From Muricomes sp049840515 (lineage in GTDB: Bacteria; Bacillota; Clostridia; Lachnospirales; Lachnospiraceae), in NCBI GenBank assembly GCA_049840515.1, contig JASGKW010000002.1, positions 72,235 to 136,234 of the forward strand: a stretch of 64,000 nt of DNA. The letters are read 5' to 3'. The notes under the pieces are model-generated. The model was not told the origin of the DNA, did no database searches, and worked only from the letters and a program-made list of their open reading frames with translations. How positions within the stretch are numbered: position 1 is the stretch's first letter; the number at the start of each line of letters is the position of its first letter. This document shows, one piece after another, positions 8,117 through 16,919 of the stretch. Both the position numbers and the translations under genes were made by a program.

Positions 8117-9589
8117 TTAAATAATAATACAAACCAGTCCCCCATTGCTGTCATTCACAATTTTCTGCATGGTATCCTGCAATTTCACCTGACTTTCATC
8201 ATTTATCATAGTCAGTTTATTTTTCATTCCATCCATCACCAGTTCCTCAATGGATTTTCCAAATATATTGGTTCCCCACACACCTTCGGGAGTCTCGCTC
8301 TCAGCCTTGATATATTCTACCAAATCCTGGGCCTGTTTTTCATTTCCCACAATCGGAGCTATTTCTGTCTCGATGTTTGCCCGTATCATATGAATAGATG
8401 GAGCCTCTGAGCGGATTTTTACCCCAAATTTGTTTCCCTGTTTTATAATCTGAGGTTCGTCCATTGCAATTTCTTCCCGTTTCGGGCTTACCATGCCATA
8501 GCCTTTCATTTTCACATCGGCAAAAGCATCTTTTATCTGGGTATATTCTTCTTTCATGGCTGCCAATTCTTTCATGGCAGATATAAGCTCATACTCACCT
8601 TTGATGTCTGTGCCTGTGAGCTCACTTAATACTTCATAATAATATTTTCCGTCAATGCCAATTTTAATTTTGACTTTGCCTGTATCCATCTCAATTTTGT
8701 CCACGGTAACCTTATCTATATAAGGGCTCTCTGTCTGGGGCACCTGATTGGTCGTACTGCGTATATCCTTCATTGCCCCCATGATTGCCTTTACATTCTG
8801 AAGCAAATCCACCTTAATCCTGTGATCTCTTGATAACATTTCCACCCATTTCGGAATGTAAAATTCCACTTCTGATATAGGAAATTCATACAAAACCTGG
8901 CGCATAATATTATGAATATCTTCGGTTCTGAGCTGTTCACAATTCACCGGCAATACAGATACCCCATATTTTGTTTCCATATCCTCTTTTAAAGCTTTTG
9001 CATCATCCGTGTAGGGCTTCTGTGTATTCAAAAGAACGATGAAAGGTTTTCCTATGGACTGCAGCTCCTTAATCGTTTTCTCCTCCGCTGCTATGTAATT
9101 TTCCCTGGGCAAGTCCCCGATGCTGCCATCCGTTGTAACTACAATTCCAATGGTAGCGTGGTCATGGATTACTTTCTGAGTTCCTATGGCTGCTGCCTTT
9201 GTAAATGGAATCTCATATTCAAACCACGGCGTCTTTACCTGGCGCTCCGCATCATTTTCAATGTGGCCGGATGCACCTTCTACCATATAACCTACACAGT
9301 CAATTAAACGTATCTTCACCTCTACATCATCAGATAATTTAATCGCTGCCGCTTCTTTGGGAACAAATTTGGGCTCTGTTGTCATAATTGTCGTGCCTGA
9401 TGCAGACTGGGGCAATTCGTCCTTCGTTCTCTCCTTTGCGTGCTCATCTGTCATATTGGGGAGTACGAGCAAATCCATAAACCTCTTAATAAATGTTGAC
9501 TTGCCTGTCCGAACAGGACCAACCACACCAATATAAATCTCTCCATTTGTTCTTGCTTTCATATCTTTGTATAACTGAAATGAATCCAT
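8117..9589 (-). CDS. spoIVA: Stage IV sporulation protein A
   Basis: SpoIVA is the ATPase that polymerises on the forespore surface and anchors the spore coat in the mother cell. The 490-residue length matches the family. The Walker A motif GPVRTGKS is at residues 24-31, followed by the GTPase-like LIDCVGYMVEGASGH region and a long C-terminal coat-assembly domain ending GGLVCIII. The gene is monocistronic, preceded by AAGGGGG and a sigma-E-like -10 element. Its presence marks the host as an endospore former. Confidence 0.98.
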   Translation of the reverse strand: MDSFQLYKDMKARTNGEIYIGVVGPVRTGKSTFIKRFMDLLVLPNMTDEHAKERTKDELPQSASGTTIMTTEPKFVPKEAAAIKLSDDVEVKIRLIDCVGYMVEGASGHIENDAERQVKTPWFEYEIPFTKAAAIGTQKVIHDHATIGIVVTTDGSIGDLPRENYIAAEEKTIKELQSIGKPFIVLLNTQKPYTDDAKALKEDMETKYGVSVLPVNCEQLRTEDIHNIMRQVLYEFPISEVEFYIPKWVEMLSRDHRIKVDLLQNVKAIMGAMKDIRSTTNQVPQTESPYIDKVTVDKIEMDTGKVKIKIGIDGKYYYEVLSELTGTDIKGEYELISAMKELAAMKEEYTQIKDAFADVKMKGYGMVSPKREEIAMDEPQIIKQGNKFGVKIRSEAPSIHMIRANIETEIAPIVGNEKQAQDLVEYIKAESETPEGVWGTNIFGKSIEELVMDGMKNKLTMINDESQVKLQDTMQKIVNDSNGGLVCIII

Positions 9590-9617
9590 AAAAATACCCC
9601 CTTGTTATGCTGATATC

Positions 9618-9625
9618 AATGTATG
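9618..9625 (-). promoter_or_regulatory. Sigma-E-like -10 element of spoIVA
   Basis: The minus strand carries CATACATT about 30 bases upstream of the spoIVA start, matching the CATACANT consensus for mother-cell sigma-E promoters. The -35 side is weak (an ATACAT-type sequence). spoIVA is known to be sigma-E controlled in Bacillus and Clostridia. Confidence 0.5.
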
Positions 9626-9851
9626 CATAAAAAATCAAGTTTATGTATTTTTCCGGCAAGTCCAAAGATTAAAAATAATATTTACCACACCGTTAATGTT
9701 CAATGTGATATGCATAGTGCACTTTTATTAAACTAATAATTTTTAATTATAATCAATTATTAACTGATAATATTTAACAAAATATGGTAATACACTGTAA
9801 AATATGATAAACTTATTATATAAATAACATTGGATGAAAGGAATGATAAAG

Positions 9852-10115
9852 ATGGGCGAAGTATCAATGTGTCAAAGTTGTGGATTACCATTCAACAAAG
9901 AACATGCGCACTTTATGGCTATAGAGCCAGATGGAAGTACAAGTATTTACTGTACAAACTGCTACAGGAATGGGGATTTTACAGATCCAGACTTATCTGT
10001 GGAAGAATTAATTGAAATGGTTGTACCAGCTTTGGCAAAATCAATTGGTGAGGAAAAGGCAAGAAATGAAATGACAGCATTATTACCAACACTCAAACGT
10101 TGGAAAGTAGTTTAA
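9852..10115 (+). CDS. Small zinc-ribbon protein
   Basis: This protein of about 87 residues begins MGEVSMCQSCGLPF and contains a second pair, CTNC, which together form one zinc ribbon. The C-terminal half is a short helical tail (VEELIEMVVPALAKSIGEEKARNEM). It resembles the putative zinc-ribbon family often found as a stand-alone protein in Clostridia, with no assigned function. Three in-frame ATGs occur; 9852 is preferred because AAAGGA lies about 10 bases upstream. A strong terminator follows. Confidence 0.8.
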   Translation: MGEVSMCQSCGLPFNKEHAHFMAIEPDGSTSIYCTNCYRNGDFTDPDLSVEELIEMVVPALAKSIGEEKARNEMTALLPTLKRWKVV

Positions 10116-10127
10116 TCCGTACAATTC

Positions 10128-10168
10128 AAGGGGAGGCTAAATGTCATAAGACATTTAGCCTCCCCTTT
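10128..10168. terminator. Intrinsic terminator after the zinc-ribbon gene
   Basis: Perfect arms AAGGGGAGGCTAAATGTC and its complement enclose a 4-base loop, followed by TTTTA. It lies 12 bases after the stop codon. Confidence 0.9.
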
Positions 10169-10229
10169 TAATGAAGTTCCTTTCGCTAAACTCGCAAGCA
10201 CCTTGTTAATCTCAAGGAACGACCTCGCA

Positions 10230-11282
10230 CTAAGCTCTTCCGTCGCCATCGCTCGGACTCGCTAAGTTGCTTTCGGTCCATGGCAGTGCGGAGTGCTCGC
10301 TTTTCAATTCGCGCAGCATGAGTTCTTCCACCGCCTCTGCGGGATTCTTGCCTTCAAACAGGACAGCATTGATCTGATCCACAATCGGCATGGAAACGTT
10401 ATATTTCTTCGCCAGCTTTGCGGCAGCTTTTGCAGAGTAAACTCCTTCTACTATCATCTTTACCTCATCCATAGCTTCTTCCATGGTTTTACCCTGTCCG
10501 ATAAGGTATCCTGCCTTGCGGTTTCTGCTGTGTACACTGGCACAGGTAACAATCAAGTCTCCGATTCCTGTCAGTCCGGTGAATGTTTCTATTTTTCCGC
10601 CCATTTTTACTCCGAGTCTTGCGATTTCTGCAATTCCTCTTGTTATCAGAGCGGCCTTTGTATTGTCTCCGTAGCCCAGCCCGTCAGCAATTCCGGCCGC
10701 CAGCGCGATTACATTCTTTAAGGAACCGCCCAGCTCAATCCCCAGGATATCCGGACTTGTATAAACACGGAACACTGGACTCATGAAGACGGACTGGAGA
10801 TACTCTGCCGTTTCTTTTGTCTTTGCTCCAATAACACAGGTGGTGGGAAGTTTTCTTCCGACCTCCTCCGCATGGCTTGGACCAGATAAGACAGCTACAT
10901 TCGCCTGCGGAATCTCCTGCTGTATCTGCTGGGATAAAGTCATGAGGGTAGACTCCTCAATTCCTTTCGCCACATCTACAATAATCTGACCTTTCTCTAC
11001 ATATGGGCACATCTTTTTTGCTGTCTCCCTTGTAAATGGGGATGGAACAGCTAATACCAGAAAATCCTTGCCTGTGATTGCCTCTTCCATGTTATTAGTA
11101 AAAATCAGCTCCTGGGGCAGTTTTACCCCCGGCAATTTTGTTACATGTTCTCTCTTTTCAGAAAGCATCTCCACTTCTTCTTTCTGAATGGACCACACTG
11201 TAACCTGATTTCCGTTCTCCTGAAGCAGAACAGAAAGTGCGGTTCCCCAACTTCCGGCTCCCAATACACCTACATTCGCCAT
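10230..11282 (-). CDS. gpsA: Glycerol-3-phosphate dehydrogenase [NAD(P)+]
   Basis: GpsA reduces dihydroxyacetone phosphate to sn-glycerol 3-phosphate, the backbone for phospholipids. The 350-residue protein has the dinucleotide motif GAGSWGTA at residues 7-14. LAVPSPFTRE, the substrate region GGSLKNVIALAAGIADG and TGLTGIGDLIVTC are also visible. The last 16 residues or so (ESNLASPSDGDGRA) extend beyond the family's usual end and are encoded by a GC-rich inverted-repeat-like stretch. plsY and der lie just upstream in the same transcript, so G3P production and its acylation are coupled. Confidence 0.96.
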   Translation of the reverse strand: MANVGVLGAGSWGTALSVLLQENGNQVTVWSIQKEEVEMLSEKREHVTKLPGVKLPQELIFTNNMEEAITGKDFLVLAVPSPFTRETAKKMCPYVEKGQIIVDVAKGIEESTLMTLSQQIQQEIPQANVAVLSGPSHAEEVGRKLPTTCVIGAKTKETAEYLQSVFMSPVFRVYTSPDILGIELGGSLKNVIALAAGIADGLGYGDNTKAALITRGIAEIARLGVKMGGKIETFTGLTGIGDLIVTCASVHSRNRKAGYLIGQGKTMEEAMDEVKMIVEGVYSAKAAAKLAKKYNVSMPIVDQINAVLFEGKNPAEAVEELMLRELKSEHSALPWTESNLASPSDGDGRA

Positions 11283-11300
11283 AATTTTCCTCCTTCACCC

Positions 11301-11948
11301 TTATTGCTCAACGGCCTTTTTCTTGCCTGACCCAAATCGATTCTCCGTGCCCGCAAGAAGCCGTTTGATATTATCTTTGTGCCTGTACCATGCCAGAACG
11401 GTAAGTAACAAAACTAATATGTAAAGCTCATACTGGAAAGCTGCCGCCATATGGAATTGTCCCAGCCCTCCGAATATAAGTATTTCCACAAAAAACAGTG
11501 ATGATGCAAGCAGTGAACCCAGTGACACATATCTTGTAAAAATTACTGCTATCAAAAACGCTGCCAGGGGAATCGGTACCAGCATAAGCCCCGTGGATAA
11601 TACAAGGCCTGCCAGCACGGCAATCCCCTTGCCGCCCTTAAACCGAAGGTAAAACGGGAAATTATGCCCTAAAGTGGCTCCCATGCCTGCATACATAGAC
11701 AGCAGCGGAAGCATTTCACTTCCCCTGTACAAATACCTGACAAGAAAAATTGCACCCACACATTTCAGCACATCCCCCAAAAAAGTCCATGCCCCGGCTT
11801 TCCATCCCATCACGCGCACAGCATTGGTGGAACCTGCATTTCCACTTCCTTCCTGTCTGATATCCACATGTTTTATCTTCCCTACGAGATATCCCGTCTG
11901 CAGCAGACCACATGCATATCCTATCAGAAGGCAGATTATACGCTCCAT
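11301..11948 (-). CDS. plsY: Glycerol-3-phosphate acyltransferase PlsY
   Basis: PlsY transfers the acyl group from acyl-phosphate to glycerol 3-phosphate, giving lysophosphatidic acid in the membrane. The 215-residue protein has several membrane helices and the conserved loops GSGNAGSTNAVRVMG, GHNFPFYLRFKGGKGIA and a C-terminal basic region. The acyl-phosphate donor comes from PlsX, encoded at 21543-22568. It lies 18 bases upstream of gpsA, is preceded by AAAGGAG and almost abuts der. Confidence 0.97.
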   Translation of the reverse strand: MERIICLLIGYACGLLQTGYLVGKIKHVDIRQEGSGNAGSTNAVRVMGWKAGAWTFLGDVLKCVGAIFLVRYLYRGSEMLPLLSMYAGMGATLGHNFPFYLRFKGGKGIAVLAGLVLSTGLMLVPIPLAAFLIAVIFTRYVSLGSLLASSLFFVEILIFGGLGQFHMAAAFQYELYILVLLLTVLAWYRHKDNIKRLLAGTENRFGSGKKKAVEQ

Positions 11949-11949
11949 A

Positions 11950-13278
11950 TTATTGCTCCTTTTCCTTTCTCTCCCTGATAAAAAACTTCAAAGATGTTCC
12001 CCGGAAACCAAATGCCTCCCGGATTTTATTTTCCAGATACCTTGTATAAGAAAAATGCATCAACTCTTTGTCGTTTACAAAAATGACAAAAGTAGGCGGC
12101 TTTACAGAAACCTGTGTGATATAATACAGCTTCAGCCGTTTTCCCTTGTCGGACGGAGGCTGCTGCATAGCCACTGCCTCTGTCATAATCTCATTGAGCA
12201 CCCCTGTCGCCACTCGAAGTGTCTGATTCTCAATGACTACATCAATCATGTCATAAAGCTTATGCAGCCTTTGACCTGTCAATGCCGATACAAACATAAT
12301 CTCTGCATATTGAAGATACGATAAAATCTGTCTGACTTTACCCTCATATTCTTTCATGGTTTTGTCATTCTTCTCAATGGCATCCCATTTATTCACTACG
12401 ATTATAATACCTTTGCCTCGTTCATGTGCAATTCCGGCAATCTTCGCATCCTGCTCTGTCACACCCTCCTCAGCATCAATAACCATCAGAACTATATCCG
12501 CGCGCTCCACTGCAGTTACAGTCCGAATGATACTGTAACGCTCCAGTTCTTCCTTAATCTTACTCTTTCTGCGCAGACCCGCTGTATCAATAAAAATATA
12601 TTCCTTCCCATCATGAATAATTTCTGTGTCAATGGCATCGCGGGTAGTTCCCGCCACATCTGATACAATAACTCTGTTCTCACCCAAAAGTTTGTTGATG
12701 ATAGAGGACTTTCCTACATTTGGTTTTCCCACAATGGCAATTCTTGGCCTGTCATCTTCCTCATCTTCCCCTGAGCCGGGCGGAAAATATTCTGTCACAA
12801 CATCCAGCATATCTCCAATTCCTAGTCTGGAAGCGGCAGAAATAGGAACTGGGTCACCAATTCCAAGATTATAAAACTCATATACATCCGGCATAAACTT
12901 ATCAAAGTTGTCCACCTTATTTACTACAAGAACAACCGGTTTCCCCGACCTGCGCAGCATATCTGCCACCTTGGAATCGGAATCTACAAGTCCCTGCTTC
13001 ACATCCGTAATAAAAATGATTACATCTGCGGTATCAATAGCAATTTGCGCCTGATCTCTCATCTGAGAAAGAATGACGTCCTTGCTGTCTGGTTCAATTC
13101 CTCCGGTGTCAATTAATGTAAAGTCCTTATCCAGCCAGTTTACATCGGCATAAATTCGGTCTCTTGTCACCCCCGGAGTATCCTTTACGATTGAAATCAT
13201 CTCACCTGCCAAAGCGTTGAATAATGTTGATTTTCCCACATTTGGCCTTCCTACAATCGCTACTACTGGTTTACTCAT
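11950..13278 (-). CDS. der: GTPase Der (EngA), ribosome assembly
   Basis: Der is an essential GTPase with two tandem G domains that acts in 50S subunit maturation. Both P-loops are visible: GRPNVGKST near residue 9 and GKPNVGKSS near residue 185. Each domain has a DxxG and an NKxD motif (VVNKVDN, VVNKWDA), and a KH-like domain ends the 442-residue protein. It is the first gene of der-plsY-gpsA. The spacing to plsY is one base. Confidence 0.98.
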   Translation of the reverse strand: MSKPVVAIVGRPNVGKSTLFNALAGEMISIVKDTPGVTRDRIYADVNWLDKDFTLIDTGGIEPDSKDVILSQMRDQAQIAIDTADVIIFITDVKQGLVDSDSKVADMLRRSGKPVVLVVNKVDNFDKFMPDVYEFYNLGIGDPVPISAASRLGIGDMLDVVTEYFPPGSGEDEEDDRPRIAIVGKPNVGKSSIINKLLGENRVIVSDVAGTTRDAIDTEIIHDGKEYIFIDTAGLRRKSKIKEELERYSIIRTVTAVERADIVLMVIDAEEGVTEQDAKIAGIAHERGKGIIIVVNKWDAIEKNDKTMKEYEGKVRQILSYLQYAEIMFVSALTGQRLHKLYDMIDVVIENQTLRVATGVLNEIMTEAVAMQQPPSDKGKRLKLYYITQVSVKPPTFVIFVNDKELMHFSYTRYLENKIREAFGFRGTSLKFFIRERKEKEQ

Positions 13279-13319
13279 ATTTATCTGTTACCTTTCTATA
13301 TCTTTCAAGTTCAGTTTGC

Positions 13320-13350
13320 ATTATACCATACCTTATGAAACATTAATAGT
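13320..13350 (-). promoter_or_regulatory. Extended -10 promoter of der with conserved upstream block
   Basis: The minus strand reads TATGGTATAAT, a strong extended -10, preceded by ACTATTAATGTTTCATAAGG. This 31-base block differs at only three or so positions from the one before pnp. Confidence 0.7.
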
Positions 13351-13503
13351 ACAATAAACATAATTTCCATTCCGGTAAAAACTGTATTATGTACAGTTTT
13401 AGCAAGCTGTACTTGAATTTACTTAAAAAAAATGATATAACCATATATGTACAGAGACTGGATTTCCCGTCTCTTTAAACTTCGTTAAACATAGGAGAAA
13501 ATC

Positions 13504-14683
13504 ATGTCGAACATCAATTTATTAGAAAAAATACTTCCTGTTGCCCCCTTAAAGATTGTGGCTATGGACAGCTGTAAAGAACTTGGACAAAAAGTGAATG
13601 ACTATATCGTATCATTCCGTGAAAATACAGCCTGTGAAGTGAAAACCTCATCCCCCCTATATGTAAACTATGAATCCAAAAATTATCTGGCAGATTACCA
13701 GTGTCCCAGATTTGGCTCCGGGGAGGGCAAGGGGAGCTCTCAACGAATCCATACGTGGAACGGATTTATTTATTATGACTGACGTGTGTAATTACAGCTT
13801 AACCTACTCACTCAATGGCCGGGTGAATCACATGTCCCCGGATGACCATTATCAGGATTTGAAACGAATCATTTCTGCCGCCAGAGGCAAAGCGCACCGT
13901 GTGAATGTCATTATGCCATTTCTCTATGAAAGCCGCCAGCACAAGCGCACAAAGAGGGAATCTCTTGACTGTGCAATTGCATTAGAAGAGTTGGATTATA
14001 TGGGTGTTTCCAATATTATCACCTTTGATGCCCACGATCCAAGAGTACAAAACGCAATTCCTTTAAGCGGATTTGACAGCTTTAACCCGCCCTATCAGTT
14101 CATGAAAGCAATGTTCCGCGCTGTCCCTGATTTGAAAGTGGACAAAGAGCACCTGATGGTTATCAGCCCTGACGAGGGAGCTATGCACCGTGCAGTTTAT
14201 TTTTCCAGTGTTCTTGGTGTGGACATGGGTATGTTCTACAAACGCCGCGATTATTCTACCGTAGTCAATGGAAAGAACCCTATTGTTGCTCATGAATTTT
14301 TGGGAGATGATATAAAAGGAAAAGATGTAATCATCATAGACGATATGATTTCTTCCGGTGAAAGTATGCTGGATGTGGCAAAGAAACTGAAATCGCTCAA
14401 CGCAGCACGTGTCTTCGTATGTACGACTTTTGGATTGTTTACCGAAGGATTTGAGAAATTTGACGAGTATTATGAAAAGGGTTATATAGACAAGGTTGTC
14501 ACAACAAACCTCACTTATCTCCCTCCAATCGTAGATGAGAAGCCTTATTTTGTCAAAGCAGATATGAGTAAATTTCTGGCACTTATTATTGATTCACTGA
14601 ATCATGATACGACCATCGGAGCAGTACTCAACCCCACAGACAGACTTCATGCACTTCTGGAAAAGAAACTCGGAAAGAGATAA
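13504..14683 (+). CDS. prs: Ribose-phosphate pyrophosphokinase, frameshifted
   Basis: Prs makes PRPP from ribose 5-phosphate and ATP, feeding nucleotide, histidine and tryptophan synthesis. The N-terminal part (LKIVAMDSCKELGQKVNDYI, ending CPRFGSGEGKG) and the C-terminal part (RGTDLFIMTDVCNYSL onward) lie in different frames joined by an extra base near 13735. Motifs in the second part include FLYESRQHKRTKRESLDC, ITFDAHDPRVQNAIP and the PRPP loop VIIIDDMISSGES. The reconstructed length is about 392 residues, matching the long Lachnospiraceae form. Given its essentiality, the frameshift is most likely a sequencing error. Confidence 0.95.
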
Positions 14684-14700
14684 TATAAGTTCTGCTAATC

Positions 14701-14737
14701 AAAACAGCCGTGCCCATAAAGGCAGCGGCTGTTTTTT
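14701..14737. terminator. Terminator between prs and ilvA
   Basis: Arms AACAGCCGTGCC and GGCA-CGGCTGTT (one bulged G) are followed by TTTTTT on the plus strand. It lies between the convergent ends of prs and ilvA. Confidence 0.85.
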
Positions 14738-14746
14738 AATTTTTGA

Positions 14747-15961
14747 TTAATACAGTTTTGCACGGATTAATTTAGGACGGAATCCTTTCTTCTCCAGTGC
14801 ATCCATGATTCTGTGCTTATGATCTGTTCCGAACGCCTCCATTGTAATGCGAAGCTCCACTGCCGCATTTCTGTTTGTATTCACAAACTGATTGTGCTCC
14901 AGTTTGATAACATTTCCCTGAGCCTCCGCAATTGTGGCAGCCACTCTTACCAGTTCACCTGGTTTATCCGGAAGCAGAACGGATACTGAGAAAATACGGT
15001 CCCTCTGAATCAAACCATGCTGCACAACAGAAGACATAGTGATTACATCCATATTCCCGCCGCTCAGAACACAGACTATTTTCTTTCCTCTGCAATCCAT
15101 CTGTTTTAAAGCAGCAACGGAAAGCAAGCCAGAATTTTCCACAATCATCTTATGGTTTTCAACCATGTCGAGAAACGCACCTATCAGTTCATCATCATCC
15201 ACCAGAAGAATATCATCCACATTTTCCTGTACATAAGGCAGATTCTTTACACCCACGCACTTAACAGCCGTACCATCTGCTATGGTGTTTGCACTGTCCA
15301 GCTCCACCACCTGATTTGCTTTTAAGGCCGCAGTCATGCTGGCCGCCTCCACAGGCTCCACTCCGATAACCTTAATCTTCGGATTCAGCATCTTTGCCAA
15401 TGTGGCAACACCGGAGATAAGACCGCCCCCGCCGATTGGAACAACGATATAATCTACAGTGGGAAGCTCCTGAACAATCTCCATGGCGATGGTTCCCTGT
15501 CCGGTAGCCACATCCATATCATCAAAAGGATGGACAAATGTGTACCCATATTCTTTGGCAAGCTCATAGGCATGTTCGCAGGCGTCATCATAGACATCTC
15601 CGTAAAGAATGACCTCCGCACCGTAGCTCTTTGTGCGGTTCACTTTAATCAACGGCGTGACTGTAGGCATAACAATGATTGCCTTGCAGCCAAATTTCTG
15701 AGCCGCGTAAGCCACACCCTGGGCATGGTTTCCCGCAGAAGCTGTAATCAGCCCTTTTGCTCTTTCTTCTTCGGATAATGTGCTGATTTTATAATATGCC
15801 CCTCTCAATTTGTAAGCACCAGTGTGCTGCATATTTTCCGGCTTTAAATATATCTTTCCGCCGCATGCATCACTGAGATAATCACTATATATCAGCTTTG
15901 TGGGATTGGTCACACGTTTTACAATTTCACTTGCCTCTTCAAACTTCTCTAATGTTAACAT
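14747..15961 (-). CDS. ilvA: Threonine ammonia-lyase with ACT domain
   Basis: This PLP enzyme deaminates threonine to 2-oxobutyrate, either as the first step to isoleucine or as a catabolic reaction. The 404-residue protein has the PLP lysine in TGAYKLRGAYYK, the glycine loop VPIGGGGLISG and ITASAGNHAQGVAYAA. A single ACT-like domain ends the protein (about residues 325-404). The length fits the short, ACT-bearing class found in Clostridia. The start ATG 15959-15961 has GGGGAGG upstream and overlaps the end of ftsY, so it is probably translated from the same message. Confidence 0.93.
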   Translation of the reverse strand: MLTLEKFEEASEIVKRVTNPTKLIYSDYLSDACGGKIYLKPENMQHTGAYKLRGAYYKISTLSEEERAKGLITASAGNHAQGVAYAAQKFGCKAIIVMPTVTPLIKVNRTKSYGAEVILYGDVYDDACEHAYELAKEYGYTFVHPFDDMDVATGQGTIAMEIVQELPTVDYIVVPIGGGGLISGVATLAKMLNPKIKVIGVEPVEAASMTAALKANQVVELDSANTIADGTAVKCVGVKNLPYVQENVDDILLVDDDELIGAFLDMVENHKMIVENSGLLSVAALKQMDCRGKKIVCVLSGGNMDVITMSSVVQHGLIQRDRIFSVSVLLPDKPGELVRVAATIAEAQGNVIKLEHNQFVNTNRNAAVELRITMEAFGTDHKHRIMDALEKKGFRPKLIRAKLY

Positions 15962-15962
15962 T

Positions 15963-16904
15963 TTAATCCTCCCCTGATGCTTCGCTGTAGAACAGAGCAT
16001 TTACAAATTCATCAGCATCAAATTTCTGTAAATCATCAATAGTTTCTCCTACGCCGATATACTTTACCGGGATTCCCAATTCTGCCTGTATGGCCACTGC
16101 TATACCGCCCTTTGCAGTGCCATCCATTTTTGTCAGAATGACGCCTGTAATATCCGCCACCTCATTAAATTCCTTTGCCTGGGACAGTGCATTCTGCCCT
16201 GTGGTTGCATCCAGCACAACCAGTGTTTCTTTATGTGCCTCCGGGTATTCCCGCTCAATGACACGGTTGATTTTGCGAAGCTCTTCCATAAGGTTCTTCT
16301 TATTGTGCAGACGTCCCGCTGTATCACACAACAGGATGTCCACCTTTCTGGCCTTTGCCGCTGCCACCGCATCATATACCACCGATGCCGGGTCCGCACC
16401 ATCCTGTCCGCCTATCATTTCCACTTGCGCCCGGTTCGCCCATTCTTTCAACTGCTCCCCGGCTGCAGCCCGGAAAGTATCTGCTGCTGCCAAAATCACC
16501 TTTTTATGCTGCTCACGAAACTTCCCTGCCAGCTTTCCAATAGTGGTTGTCTTCCCCACTCCATTTACGCCAATCACAAAAACCACAGATGTCTTGTCCT
16601 CAAACTCATAGGCGGTCTCGCCCACATCCATTTGATTCTTAATACTGTCTATTAGTAGCTGTCTGCATTCTATAGGCTCTTTGATATGCTGCTCTTTCAC
16701 TCTTTCCTTTAAATCTTCAATAATCTCCATGGTGGTGTGCACACCCAGGTCGCCCATAATCAATGTTTCTTCCAGCTCTTCATAAAATTCATCATCTATT
16801 TTTGAAAAACCATGAAAAATATTATCCATACCGGAGACGATATTATCTCTGGTCTTGCTCAAGCCTGAAACCAGCCGTTTAAAAAAGCCCTGCTTCTCTT
16901 CCAT
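15963..16904 (-). CDS. ftsY: Signal recognition particle receptor FtsY
   Basis: FtsY docks SRP-ribosome complexes at the membrane. The 313-residue protein has a short N-terminal helical region, the P-loop GVNGVGKTTTIGKLA near residue 112, ADTFRAAAGEQL, the DTAGR box and TKMDGTAKGG. It lacks the long acidic A domain of proteobacterial FtsY, as is usual in Firmicutes. It follows smc by 15 bases in the conserved rnc-smc-ftsY order. Confidence 0.98.
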   Translation of the reverse strand: MEEKQGFFKRLVSGLSKTRDNIVSGMDNIFHGFSKIDDEFYEELEETLIMGDLGVHTTMEIIEDLKERVKEQHIKEPIECRQLLIDSIKNQMDVGETAYEFEDKTSVVFVIGVNGVGKTTTIGKLAGKFREQHKKVILAAADTFRAAAGEQLKEWANRAQVEMIGGQDGADPASVVYDAVAAAKARKVDILLCDTAGRLHNKKNLMEELRKINRVIEREYPEAHKETLVVLDATTGQNALSQAKEFNEVADITGVILTKMDGTAKGGIAVAIQAELGIPVKYIGVGETIDDLQKFDADEFVNALFYSEASGED

Positions 16905-16919
16905 TCTCTTCCTCCCTTT

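Noticed and set aside
11674..12324. A 216-residue plus-strand open frame across plsY and der
   Set aside because: It is a shadow of two well-supported minus-strand genes.
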